Origin: Tropicibacter oceani
Lineage (GTDB): Bacteria; Pseudomonadota; Alphaproteobacteria; Rhodobacterales; Rhodobacteraceae
Assembly (NCBI RefSeq): GCF_029958925.1
Contig: NZ_CP124616.1
Coordinates: forward strand, 3,596,001-3,660,000
Direction of reading: 5' to 3'
Length of the DNA stretch: 64,000 bases
The position numbers were made by a program, and so were the translations under genes. Below, piece by piece: positions 1 through 6,889 of the stretch. The notes beneath the pieces were generated by a model that worked only from the letters and a program-made list of their open reading frames with translations, was not told the DNA's origin and did not search any database. Positions within the stretch are counted from its first letter, which is position 1; the number at the start of each line of letters is the position of its first letter.

Positions 1-427
1 TTCGGATTGCCACGTGCCGCATGAATGGCAGTACAAGATGAAGGCCAAGATCATGGCCGTAAAGGACGTCTACCACGAGGTCCTTGGCACCATTTCGACC
101 CCCGAGAAATACGAGGAACGCCGCCTGGAAATGGCCGCCGCCGTCTGGAAAAAGATGAAGGCCAGCGACAGCCGCGAATGCCGCAACTGCCACGCCTTCG
201 AATACATGGACTTCACCATTCAGGAAACCCGCGCCGCCCAGAACCACCAAAAGGCCATCGACGAAGGCATGACCTGCATCGACTGCCACCAGGGCATCGC
301 GCATGACCTGCCCCCCGGCTATCTCGAAGAATACCGCCACGTGGTCGAAACCTTGGCGATGGACGACCGCGACAGCGCCTTTGATGTGGCGCAGATCAAG
401 ACCTACCTCGGCGGCAAGGCCGACTGA
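1..427 (+). CDS. NapC/NirT-family c-type cytochrome, C-terminal part (5' truncated by window edge)
   Basis: Only the last ~140 residues are present; the reading frame is open from base 2. The visible part starts inside a haem-binding CxxCH motif (residues SDCH) and has two complete ones, CRNCH and CIDCH. The stretch CIDCHQGIAHDLP is typical of NapC/NirT/TorC membrane-anchored quinol dehydrogenases, which pass electrons from the quinol pool to periplasmic reductases such as nitrate or TMAO/DMSO reductase. The protein ends about 50 residues after the last haem, so it lacks the extra C-terminal haem domain of TorC/DorC; this favours a NapC-like tetrahaem form. The nearby moeA and DUF2478 genes suggest that the partner reductase is a molybdoenzyme encoded upstream of the window (inference). 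Confidence 0.85.
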   Translation, partial: SDCHVPHEWQYKMKAKIMAVKDVYHEVLGTISTPEKYEERRLEMAAAVWKKMKASDSRECRNCHAFEYMDFTIQETRAAQNHQKAIDEGMTCIDCHQGIAHDLPPGYLEEYRHVVETLAMDDRDSAFDVAQIKTYLGGKAD

Positions 428-477
428 CCGGATCGGGGCCCGCGCGCCGGGCCTCGCCTTACCTCGGAGAGACGAAG

Positions 478-750
478 ATGATCAGCACTCTTGACCTGCT
501 TGGCACGATTGGCGCCAGCGTGCTTGGCCTGCCCGGCATTCTTGGCGTGGCGCTGGGGATGATGACGCGCAACTGGATACTGGCCGCCGCCCTCGGCGGA
601 GCCGTCGGGCTGATTGCCCCGATCCTGATGGGCGGATCGCATTCGACGCATGTGGCGATCACGCCCATGGAATATGTGATCAGCATCGTCGTGGGCATTC
701 TGGCCGGCCTTGTCGGCAGCGCCATCCGCCACAAGGGCGCGACGGTCTAA
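478..750 (+). CDS. small hydrophobic membrane protein, function unknown
   Basis: A 90-residue protein with a GGAGAG ribosome-binding site shortly before the ATG, 50 bp after the cytochrome gene and on the same strand, so probably co-transcribed with it. It has about three hydrophobic segments (roughly residues 5-27, 30-50 and 62-83) and a short basic tail (RHKGATV). I do not recognise the family. Its position suggests an accessory membrane component of the upstream respiratory operon, but nothing in the sequence proves this. A strong terminator follows directly. Confidence 0.6.
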   Translation: MISTLDLLGTIGASVLGLPGILGVALGMMTRNWILAAALGGAVGLIAPILMGGSHSTHVAITPMEYVISIVVGILAGLVGSAIRHKGATV

Positions 751-772
751 GCAGGACGAAACCATGAAAAAG

Positions 773-805
773 GCCCCCGAACGTCCGGCGTTCGGGGGCT
801 TTTTT
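773..805 (+). terminator. Rho-independent terminator, probably bidirectional
   Basis: A perfect 11-bp stem (773-783 with 789-799, five-base loop) is followed by six T on the + strand. On the - strand it is followed by a run of five T. It sits between the convergent small membrane gene and the DUF2478 gene. Confidence 0.9.
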
Positions 806-823
806 AATGCGCAGACCGGGCGT

Positions 824-1333
824 TCAGGCCGGCACGGGCTGGGTCAGCCAGTCAAGGACCTGATCGCCGGCGGGGTCCAGCCGCGTCTCGAGGCCGCCGG
901 CAAAGTCCAGAAACCCCTGCAGGTTCATTTCATTGACCGCGGTCAGCACCGGAATGCCGCGCTCCAGCGCCAGACCGAAGGCCGGACAGAATCCGCGACC
1001 CTTGCATTCCTGCGCGCCGAACTTGTTGACGATCAGCACGTCGGCGCCTTGCATCAGGCTTTGCCGCACCGCTTCGGATGCCTCCTCGAGCGACGCGGGA
1101 TCAAGCCGGCACCCGCGCGAGGCCGTGCCCAACTGCTGGGCAATCGCGATCTCGGGTCCGTTGGGAAGCACCACCAGATCCATGTCGCAGGGATGATCCC
1201 GGTCCGAAGGCGCACGCGATTGCACGATACCGGCCACCACGCGGCCTTGCGCGCCAAGACGGTTGGCGATGTCCACCAGCAAGGGGTCGGTGCTGCCCCG
1301 GCTTGTCGACAGGATGTAGCCCAGTTTGGCCAT
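824..1333 (-). CDS. DUF2478 family protein, molybdenum-linked
   Basis: A 169-residue protein resembling the DUF2478 family, small proteins often encoded beside molybdate transport or molybdenum-cofactor genes and remotely like nucleoside-triphosphatases. The N-terminus (LGYILSTSRGSTDPLL) occupies the place of a nucleotide-binding loop but is not a canonical GxxxxGK[ST]. Conserved-looking patches include LIVNKFGAQECKGRGFC, which resembles the family's NKFG-E-G pattern, and GIPVLTAV. It starts 5 bp after the moeA stop and is therefore in one operon with moeA. The biochemical role is unknown; a part in cofactor delivery is only an inference from context. Confidence 0.7.
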   Translation of the reverse strand: MAKLGYILSTSRGSTDPLLVDIANRLGAQGRVVAGIVQSRAPSDRDHPCDMDLVVLPNGPEIAIAQQLGTASRGCRLDPASLEEASEAVRQSLMQGADVLIVNKFGAQECKGRGFCPAFGLALERGIPVLTAVNEMNLQGFLDFAGGLETRLDPAGDQVLDWLTQPVPA

Positions 1334-1338
1334 GGTCG

Positions 1339-2610
1339 TTAGAATCCTTCTGGAAATTGCAGGAAATCAATCTGTGTGCCCTGGCACAGCGGTTCGCCGC
1401 TTGCCGGCAACACGACACAGCCATCGGCGCGGGCAAGCGGGGTCATGCGCCCCGAATGAATGCCCTGGGACACCGTCAGTTGCAGCCGGCCCATGGCGTC
1501 CTGCCCGTCGATGCAGGCCGGGCGGATCTCGCAGCGGCCAAGGCGGCGTGCGATGTCATGGGTCAGAACGCCAGTACGCCGCGCGGTGGGCAGGGCAGAG
1601 CCGGACAGCGCGGACAGCAGCGGCAGGCCAAACAGCATGAAGGTGACAAAGGCCGACATCGGATTGCCCGGCAGCCCCAGCCAATGCGCCGCGCCAAGAC
1701 GGCCAAGGGTCACCGGTTTGCCGGGCTTGATCGCCACGGCGGGAATGTCGATCTGCCCGCCAAGCGCCAGCACGGCGGCGCGCATGTGGTCCTCTTCTCC
1801 GACAGAGACGCCGCCGGTGGTCACGATCAGGTCGGCATCGCGGGCGGCCTTTGCCAGGGCCTGAACATGGTCCGCGCGGCTGTCGGGCACGTGGCAGGCG
1901 CGCAGCAGGGTCACATCGGCGCGGGTCAGGGCCGCGGTCAGCATGGGTGTATTCACATCGACGATCAGGCCGGGACCGGGCGTTTGCCCCGGATCGCACA
2001 GCTCGTCCCCAGTGGCCAAAAGCACAACCCGCACCGGTCGTCGCACCGTCACGCTTTGCGCCCCGGCGCAGGCCGCAACAGCAATGTGACGCGCGCCCAG
2101 CCGCTGCCCGGCCTCCAGCAGGACCGCGCCTTTCGCGGTTTCCTCGCCCTGGCGGCGAATGTGGGTGCCGGGCTGCGGCAGCCGGTCAAGGTGCAAGATC
2201 CCGTCCGATACGTGCGCATGTTCCTGCATGATGACGGTGTCCGCCCCATCGGGCAGCGGCGCCCCCGTGAAAATCCGCGCGGCCCTGCCCGCAGCCAAGG
2301 CCTCTGGCGCCTGTCCGGCGGCAATGCGTTGATCGACAGGCAGGCTCCATGGCCCCGGCCCTGTCAGATCGGCATGGCGCAGGGCATAGCCGTCCATGGC
2401 CGCATGGTCGAACCGCGGCAAGGGGGCCCGCGCGATCACCGGCGTTGCCAGAACGCGCCCCGCCGCCCGGGCCAGCGGCACATCTTCGACCTGGGACAGG
2501 GGCGCGGTCATGGCAGCGACGGCCCTTAGCGCCGCGTCAAGCGTCCATGCGCCGCCCTGCGCCTGGCCGCATCCACAGTCGTTGGCCGAGTTTACAGATG
2601 TCATTTTCAT
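1339..2610 (-). CDS. moeA: molybdopterin molybdenumtransferase MoeA-like
   Basis: A 423-residue protein. MoeA inserts molybdenum into adenylylated molybdopterin, the last common step of molybdenum-cofactor synthesis, in the cytoplasm. Diagnostic patches are DHAAMDGYA near residues 68-76, the TTGGVSVGEEDHM segment of the MoCF-biosynthesis domain, KPGKPVTLG, and LPGNPMSAFVTF. Length fits the family (about 400). The first 20 residues carry an unusual CGCGQ stretch. It is followed by the DUF2478 gene 5 bp downstream. With the cytochrome gene to its left this looks like a dedicated copy serving a local molybdoenzyme rather than the only housekeeping moeA (inference). Confidence 0.88.
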   Translation of the reverse strand: MKMTSVNSANDCGCGQAQGGAWTLDAALRAVAAMTAPLSQVEDVPLARAAGRVLATPVIARAPLPRFDHAAMDGYALRHADLTGPGPWSLPVDQRIAAGQAPEALAAGRAARIFTGAPLPDGADTVIMQEHAHVSDGILHLDRLPQPGTHIRRQGEETAKGAVLLEAGQRLGARHIAVAACAGAQSVTVRRPVRVVLLATGDELCDPGQTPGPGLIVDVNTPMLTAALTRADVTLLRACHVPDSRADHVQALAKAARDADLIVTTGGVSVGEEDHMRAAVLALGGQIDIPAVAIKPGKPVTLGRLGAAHWLGLPGNPMSAFVTFMLFGLPLLSALSGSALPTARRTGVLTHDIARRLGRCEIRPACIDGQDAMGRLQLTVSQGIHSGRMTPLARADGCVVLPASGEPLCQGTQIDFLQFPEGF

Positions 2611-2790
2611 TGGCTGTCCCGCGACTGTGCTTGCGCTCGTGGCTCCTTTGTTCCTGCCAGGTGCCCTTTGGGCCCAACAGAAACTGGACCTCGTTTAAAG
2701 CCATGCCGCCGATGTGTATTTGATCTGCATCGTTTTCGAGCAAGAAACATCGACCTTTCAGCCGACTGACGTGCCCGTTTGCCTGCCGGA

Positions 2791-3018
2791 TCAGGCGATC
2801 TGCCCAAGCGCCGCGCTCAGCGCCTCTGGGGTTGGGTGGTCCAGAACCATCCATCCTGCCAGCTCCACTCCCAGTGCCTTTGACAGGCCCAGCAGCAGCC
2901 TTTCGGCCGCCAGGGAATCGCCCCCCGCATCGAAAAAGTCGGTCTGTGCATCGACATCCCGGCCCAGAACCTCGCTAAATCCCTTCTGCACCAGCGCCTG
3001 CAATTGCTCGGCCTTCAT
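2791..3018 (-). CDS. stand-alone acyl/peptidyl carrier protein
   Basis: A 75-residue single carrier domain with the phosphopantetheine site FFDAGGDSLAAE (Ser34), the form usual for peptidyl carrier proteins of non-ribosomal synthesis. It would hold an aminoacyl or acyl group as a thioester after activation by the adenylation enzyme whose gene ends 2 bp upstream. Last gene of the leftward cluster 6844-2791. About 180 bp without a gene separate it from the moeA start. No phosphopantetheinyl transferase gene is in the window, so a housekeeping enzyme would have to modify it. Confidence 0.88.
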   Translation of the reverse strand: MKAEQLQALVQKGFSEVLGRDVDAQTDFFDAGGDSLAAERLLLGLSKALGVELAGWMVLDHPTPEALSAALGQIA

Positions 3019-3020
3019 CT

Positions 3021-4430
3021 TCAGTCCCCCTGCCCTCTGGATGTGCCAAGATAGGCGGAAAGCGCCCCCAGATCGACCTTGCCCGAAACGGTCACCGGCA
3101 AGTTATCCCGCAGGTGCAGGTGATCGGGAAACTCCGCCGCCGCTAGGCCCTGCCGCAGGTGCCGCGTGACGCTGTCGGTTTCGGACGGGGGGCATTGCAC
3201 GAACAGGTGCACCACGTCGCCGCCGTCGCCATCACGCTGCGCGATGGCCGCCGCTGCGATGACCTGCGGCAGCTCCAGCGCGGCCTGCGTCAGCCGTTCG
3301 GCCGGAAAGTTCACGCCATTGCGGCAGAACAGCCCTTCGATGCGGCCAGCGATGTAAAGATAGCCGTCCTCGTCCAGCCACCCCAGATCGCCGGGGCGCA
3401 CGGTTGCGCCAAAGGCGTTCGTGATTTCCAGCGTGCCGATCTGGTTGACCGCACAGGGCGACAGGCCATCCAGCACCCGGACGCGCACATCCGCGACCGG
3501 TTTGCCGCAGGACGCGGGCCTTGCCAGCAGCGCCTCGCCGCCGATCCTGCTGACCAGGCCGACCCCGACACAGCTGTAGGTCATGCGGTACTGCGGGCTG
3601 AGCCGGGTCAGCGCGGCGATCTTGTCCCGGGGCGCGGCCGGTCCGCCCACCGACCCAAGCCGCGTCAGCTGCGGATACCGATGCCCCCCTTCAAGATCGC
3701 CCAGCGCGGCAAGCCGCCGGATAAGCACCGGGGGCAAGGCACATTCCGTCACATCCGGCCGCATCAGCGCGGCGTCCAGTTCTTCAAGACGGTAGATCAG
3801 GTCCAGCGCCACGATCCGCTTGCCACTGGCCAGCGCCCGAAGCCAGCCGTTGCAACTGGCCGAATAGGCGAACGAGGTCGCGCCAAGCAGGCAGCCGCCC
3901 TTGCCGTGGTCCTCGGACCGGCAAAAATCATCCAGCGATTTTCCCAGTTTGCCCTGCGACGAGGGGCGCAGCCTGGGCTCGCCCGTGGTGCCCGAGCTGG
4001 TGAACACGATGGCGGTTTGCTCAGGTTCGGGCTTTGCCAGGGTCAGGGGCGGCGCGTCGGTCATGGCGGCCTCGGCGGCCTGCACCGCGATATCCAGGCC
4101 GGCCACGCGCCGCCGTCCGACCACCAGTGCCGCCTGCATGCGCGCGGCCATCTGCGTGATGCGCGCAGCCGGGGCGCGAAAATCGACAAAACCGGCAGAG
4201 GCGCCCATGTGCCAGCAGGCAAAAAGCGTCTCTATCGCCACAAGGTTGTCACTGACGACGATCAGCGCGGTCTGGCCGGGGCGCAACCCCAACTGCGCCA
4301 GTTCCTCGGCCCGGGCCGCGATGGCCTGCAGTATCGCGGCGCCGCTGCGCCATTGGCCGCGGCGTTCGATCACCGGGGCCTGGCCGTGCCGCGTCAGCGC
4401 GTCGTAGATGATCTGCCAGGCGGTGGTCAT
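3021..4430 (-). CDS. stand-alone adenylation (AMP-binding) enzyme
   Basis: A 469-residue ANL-superfamily enzyme that would activate a carboxylate as the adenylate and load it on the adjacent carrier protein. Core motifs are intact: IVFTSSGTTGEP (A3), TYSCVGVG (A5 region), PGDLGWLDEDGYLYIAGR (A7/A8) and LPVTVSGKVD with the catalytic Lys (A10). It has no condensation or carrier domain of its own. Its ATG lies inside the end of the HExxH gene (4-bp overlap) and its stop is 2 bp before the carrier gene, so translation is probably coupled. The substrate cannot be read from the sequence by eye. It could activate an amino acid or another acid; the carrier with a GGDS site favours an amino acid. Confidence 0.85.
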   Translation of the reverse strand: MTTAWQIIYDALTRHGQAPVIERRGQWRSGAAILQAIAARAEELAQLGLRPGQTALIVVSDNLVAIETLFACWHMGASAGFVDFRAPAARITQMAARMQAALVVGRRRVAGLDIAVQAAEAAMTDAPPLTLAKPEPEQTAIVFTSSGTTGEPRLRPSSQGKLGKSLDDFCRSEDHGKGGCLLGATSFAYSASCNGWLRALASGKRIVALDLIYRLEELDAALMRPDVTECALPPVLIRRLAALGDLEGGHRYPQLTRLGSVGGPAAPRDKIAALTRLSPQYRMTYSCVGVGLVSRIGGEALLARPASCGKPVADVRVRVLDGLSPCAVNQIGTLEITNAFGATVRPGDLGWLDEDGYLYIAGRIEGLFCRNGVNFPAERLTQAALELPQVIAAAAIAQRDGDGGDVVHLFVQCPPSETDSVTRHLRQGLAAAEFPDHLHLRDNLPVTVSGKVDLGALSAYLGTSRGQGD

Positions 4431-5416
4431 TCCGCCGCATTGGCGGCGAAACAGCGCTCGACCGTCGACGACGCCTCGTCCATGATGCGCTGCCCCTTTG
4501 CGGTCAGCACGCCATGCGCGCGGATCACGTCACGGCCCGCGTCAAAACCGGCGCGCAAGTGGTCCAGATCGGCCCTGACCTGCTCGGCAGCGCCGGGGCC
4601 CAGCGCCGCCAGGGCGGGTTTGCTGCCATCAAGGTCGCTCAGAAAGGCCAGCATCCGCGCCAGAACATAGGTCGCATGATAGATGCCGTTCATCGGGCGC
4701 CCTTCGCGGCGCAGCGGGCTGGTGAACCGCGCCTCAGGATCGTTCAGGACGATCTCGTCCTCGAGATAGGCGTGAAACAGCTTGAGATGAGAGCTTTCGT
4801 GCACCAGCGTCAGCGCCAGGGCCAGCGGGGTTGCGGAATTGGCCGGGTTGATCAGGATCGCCCCCCAGGCCGCAAAGGCCGTAGCCCCGCCAAAGCGCGC
4901 CGTCTTGTCGTCGCCTTCGGCCAGCAGGATCAGCGCGACCAGCGCCTCCAGCTCTTGCCACCAGGGCGCAAGATGCACGGGCAGACAGGCGCGCAGCACG
5001 GCGAAATTCGCGCGAGCCCGGTCAAGATGCGCGGGCGTCGGCGGCGCGAGGCGGGCAGTCAGGCCGATATCATCCTGAAACGCCGATTGCAGCAGGGCGA
5101 AATCCGTCGCCGGCAGATCCGGCGCGCCCCAGGGGACGACATGGCAGCGGGTTGGAACCCCCTGCCCGCGCAGCGCCGGGCCATTGGCCCGCAACAGCGC
5201 CGCGATCCTGTTCGTGTCGCCCGATACCGCCGCCTCGCGGATCAAGGCCTGCAAGGCGTGCAGCATGGGGGTCGCGACCATGCCCGGCGGTGCGCCGCCC
5301 TGGTCCAGCACATCGCGCATCACATAGTCGATCGCGGCGATGAGGCGCGCGTTGACCTGCTCATCCATGGCCGCGCAGACCACCGGATCGGGCGTCATCA
5401 TGGGGTGATCGGGCAC
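4427..5416 (-). CDS. HExxH-motif putative peptide-modification protein (TIGR04267-like)
   Basis: A 329-residue protein. A metal-binding HESSH motif lies at residues 206-210 (LTLVHESSHLKLFHAYLED), followed by a second helical region with possible ligands (RREGRPMNGIYHATYVLARM). This arrangement matches the 'HExxH motif-containing putative peptide modification' family found beside ribosomal peptide precursors and recently labelled alpha-ketoglutarate-type peptide beta-hydroxylases. It would be cytoplasmic: no signal or membrane segment is seen. Start: GTG at 5416, with an AAGG about 10 nt upstream; the ATGs at 5401 and 5398 have no visible ribosome-binding site. It overlaps the adenylation gene by 4 bp and follows the 33-codon peptide gene by ~125 bp. 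A simple metallopeptidase is the alternative. Confidence 0.75.
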   Translation of the reverse strand: MPDHPMMTPDPVVCAAMDEQVNARLIAAIDYVMRDVLDQGGAPPGMVATPMLHALQALIREAAVSGDTNRIAALLRANGPALRGQGVPTRCHVVPWGAPDLPATDFALLQSAFQDDIGLTARLAPPTPAHLDRARANFAVLRACLPVHLAPWWQELEALVALILLAEGDDKTARFGGATAFAAWGAILINPANSATPLALALTLVHESSHLKLFHAYLEDEIVLNDPEARFTSPLRREGRPMNGIYHATYVLARMLAFLSDLDGSKPALAALGPGAAEQVRADLDHLRAGFDAGRDVIRAHGVLTAKGQRIMDEASSTVERCFAANAAE

Positions 5417-5504
5417 GGGGCGGCTACCTTGAAGGATGGGCTACGGCGCAGCACGAGGCAGGCTGCGGGGCGTCAGGGGCTTGCGCCCCGGCGCGTCCAA
5501 GGTG

Positions 5505-5528
5505 GCCGGGGCGATGACACGCCCCGGC
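5505..5528 (-). promoter_or_regulatory. GC-rich stem-loop between peptide gene and HExxH gene
   Basis: Perfect 9-bp arms (5505-5513 and 5520-5528) with a six-base loop lie downstream of the 33-codon gene and upstream of the HExxH gene in the leftward transcript. No T-run follows on the - strand, so it is not a standard terminator. It could act as a processing, stability or partial-termination element that keeps the peptide mRNA more abundant than the enzyme mRNAs (inference). Confidence 0.5.
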
Positions 5529-5542
5529 GCTGTCGGTCTGGA

Positions 5543-5644
5543 TTACTTGTCGCGGGCCGGGCTGGGGGGCTCAGGATCGCCAACCTTGGCGGCACCCGCA
5601 GCGGGAACTTTCAGCGACAGAAGTTTGCTCAGGTCAATTTTCAT
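5543..5644 (-). CDS. 33-residue peptide, candidate modified-peptide precursor
   Basis: A small gene with ATG at 5642-5644 and TAA at 5543-5545. An AAGGA ribosome-binding site lies 8 nt before the ATG. The product begins MKIDLSKLLSLKV (amphipathic, leader-like helix), continues with an Ala/Gly-rich middle (PAAGAAKVG) and ends DPEPPSPARDK. There is no Cys, Ser-rich or Thr-rich core, so it is not a lanthipeptide or lasso substrate; possible modification sites are the Asp, Lys, Pro and Glu residues of the tail. It lies between the thioesterase gene and the HExxH gene on the same strand. A substrate role is an inference from position, size and ribosome-binding site. It could instead be an unmodified small protein. 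Confidence 0.6.
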   Translation of the reverse strand: MKIDLSKLLSLKVPAAGAAKVGDPEPPSPARDK

Positions 5645-5728
5645 GGGTCTGTTCCTTGTTGACGGAGTCGAAAAAACGGGGCGTGGCGCAAGTGTTAACC
5701 GGAAATTAACCAGTTGAAGCCCGGGAAA

Positions 5729-6844
5729 TCAACGAAAAACCATGCGGTCCTGTGGGGGCTGCGGCCATTGCAGCGGGCCGCTGTCCATGGCGCACAGCAC
5801 AGGCCAAAGCCCCCAGGGGCCGGGGCTGTCCGGTCTGGGGATGCGGCAGGTCCATGTCGGGGCGTTGTCCAGAGGCAAGACCCAGTCGCCCCCCTCGATA
5901 CGAAAGATCGCGCCGTCTTCCTTGCGCCAGACCGGCACGACCGCCAGATCGCCCTGAGCAACCGGGGCCGCGGCCTGCAGCGTGACGGCCGCGGTGTCCA
6001 GCCGCGCGATCCGCCAGCGGGGACTGGGCATCGGCAGGGGCGCCGCTGCGGCAGGCGGCGCGGGGGACAGGATGGCGCGGGCCAGGCTGGCGACGTTTTC
6101 GGGCACGAAATACTGACCGTGGCTGCCCTGGACCTTGTGCACATCCAGTCGTTGCGCCGCATAGCGCCAGCCGCGCAGCGCCTGCGGGATGGCTATGGGC
6201 CCTGCCCCGTCCTGCGTGCCAAAGCCGCTGTCCTGACCGAACAGCATCCGCAGGTGCCCTGCAAAGGGAAACCGGGGCTGCGCGTCCAGCGTCACCAGCC
6301 GCAGCACCGGCACCCCGGCCTGCATCAGGCGTTGCGCCACCCGCCAGGCCAGGCCCGCCGCCTGGCAATTGCCGCCCACGATGCAGGGCGCCGTACCGAA
6401 CCGCGTCAGAAGGTGCTGCGCATAATGCCCCGCCAGTGCATCGCCCAGGGCGGATCGCAAGGCCAGGGGTTCGGCCACCTTGTTCATCGACCGCATCCCG
6501 ACCAGTGGCTGCCCTGCGCCCAGCGCCTGCGCCAAGGCGTCGAATTCGTGGTTGGCGTTGAAACACCAGAACAGCCGGGGCCGCATGGGTGTCTCGTGCA
6601 CATGGTGCAGGCTGCCCTGCGGGTCCAGCACATCGCCGCCCCAGCCCCGCGTCACGGTGCCGATGCGGCGCAACAAGGTATCAAGGCTGGTGGCCTGCCC
6701 GGCATTGGTCAAGGCGGTGTTCCGGTCTGCGGCAAGGATCAGGGCCTGATTGGTACGCCCAGGACCCCGGGCGCGCAAGCCCCGCCCCCCCGCTGCAATC
6801 CCTGCCCGCCCCAGCAAAGCATTGCCCTGACGCGTCATGCGCAT
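5729..6844 (-). CDS. thioesterase / alpha-beta hydrolase with Cys nucleophile (NRPS type)
   Basis: About 371 residues from ATG 6844 (ATG 6838 also possible). Residues ~88-255 form an NRPS-type thioesterase domain beginning RPRLFWCFNANHEF. The nucleophile elbow is GGNCQA, so Cys160 replaces the usual Ser of GxSxG; Asp187 (TLDAQ) and His242 (QGSHGQYF) are correctly spaced for the triad. The N-terminal 86 residues and the C-terminal ~110 residues (Trp- and Pro-rich, beta-like) match nothing I recognise. Codon use supports the N-terminal part, but it has no clear ribosome-binding site; ATG 6586 would give a bare thioesterase start (MRPRLFWCFN). First gene of the leftward cluster, head to head with nspC. 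Likely role: release or editing of the acyl group on the carrier protein. Confidence 0.72.
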   Translation of the reverse strand: MRMTRQGNALLGRAGIAAGGRGLRARGPGRTNQALILAADRNTALTNAGQATSLDTLLRRIGTVTRGWGGDVLDPQGSLHHVHETPMRPRLFWCFNANHEFDALAQALGAGQPLVGMRSMNKVAEPLALRSALGDALAGHYAQHLLTRFGTAPCIVGGNCQAAGLAWRVAQRLMQAGVPVLRLVTLDAQPRFPFAGHLRMLFGQDSGFGTQDGAGPIAIPQALRGWRYAAQRLDVHKVQGSHGQYFVPENVASLARAILSPAPPAAAAPLPMPSPRWRIARLDTAAVTLQAAAPVAQGDLAVVPVWRKEDGAIFRIEGGDWVLPLDNAPTWTCRIPRPDSPGPWGLWPVLCAMDSGPLQWPQPPQDRMVFR

Positions 6845-6889
6845 TAGGTGCAGTGCCGATACCCCGCCCCCGGCCAAGGCATGATTGAG

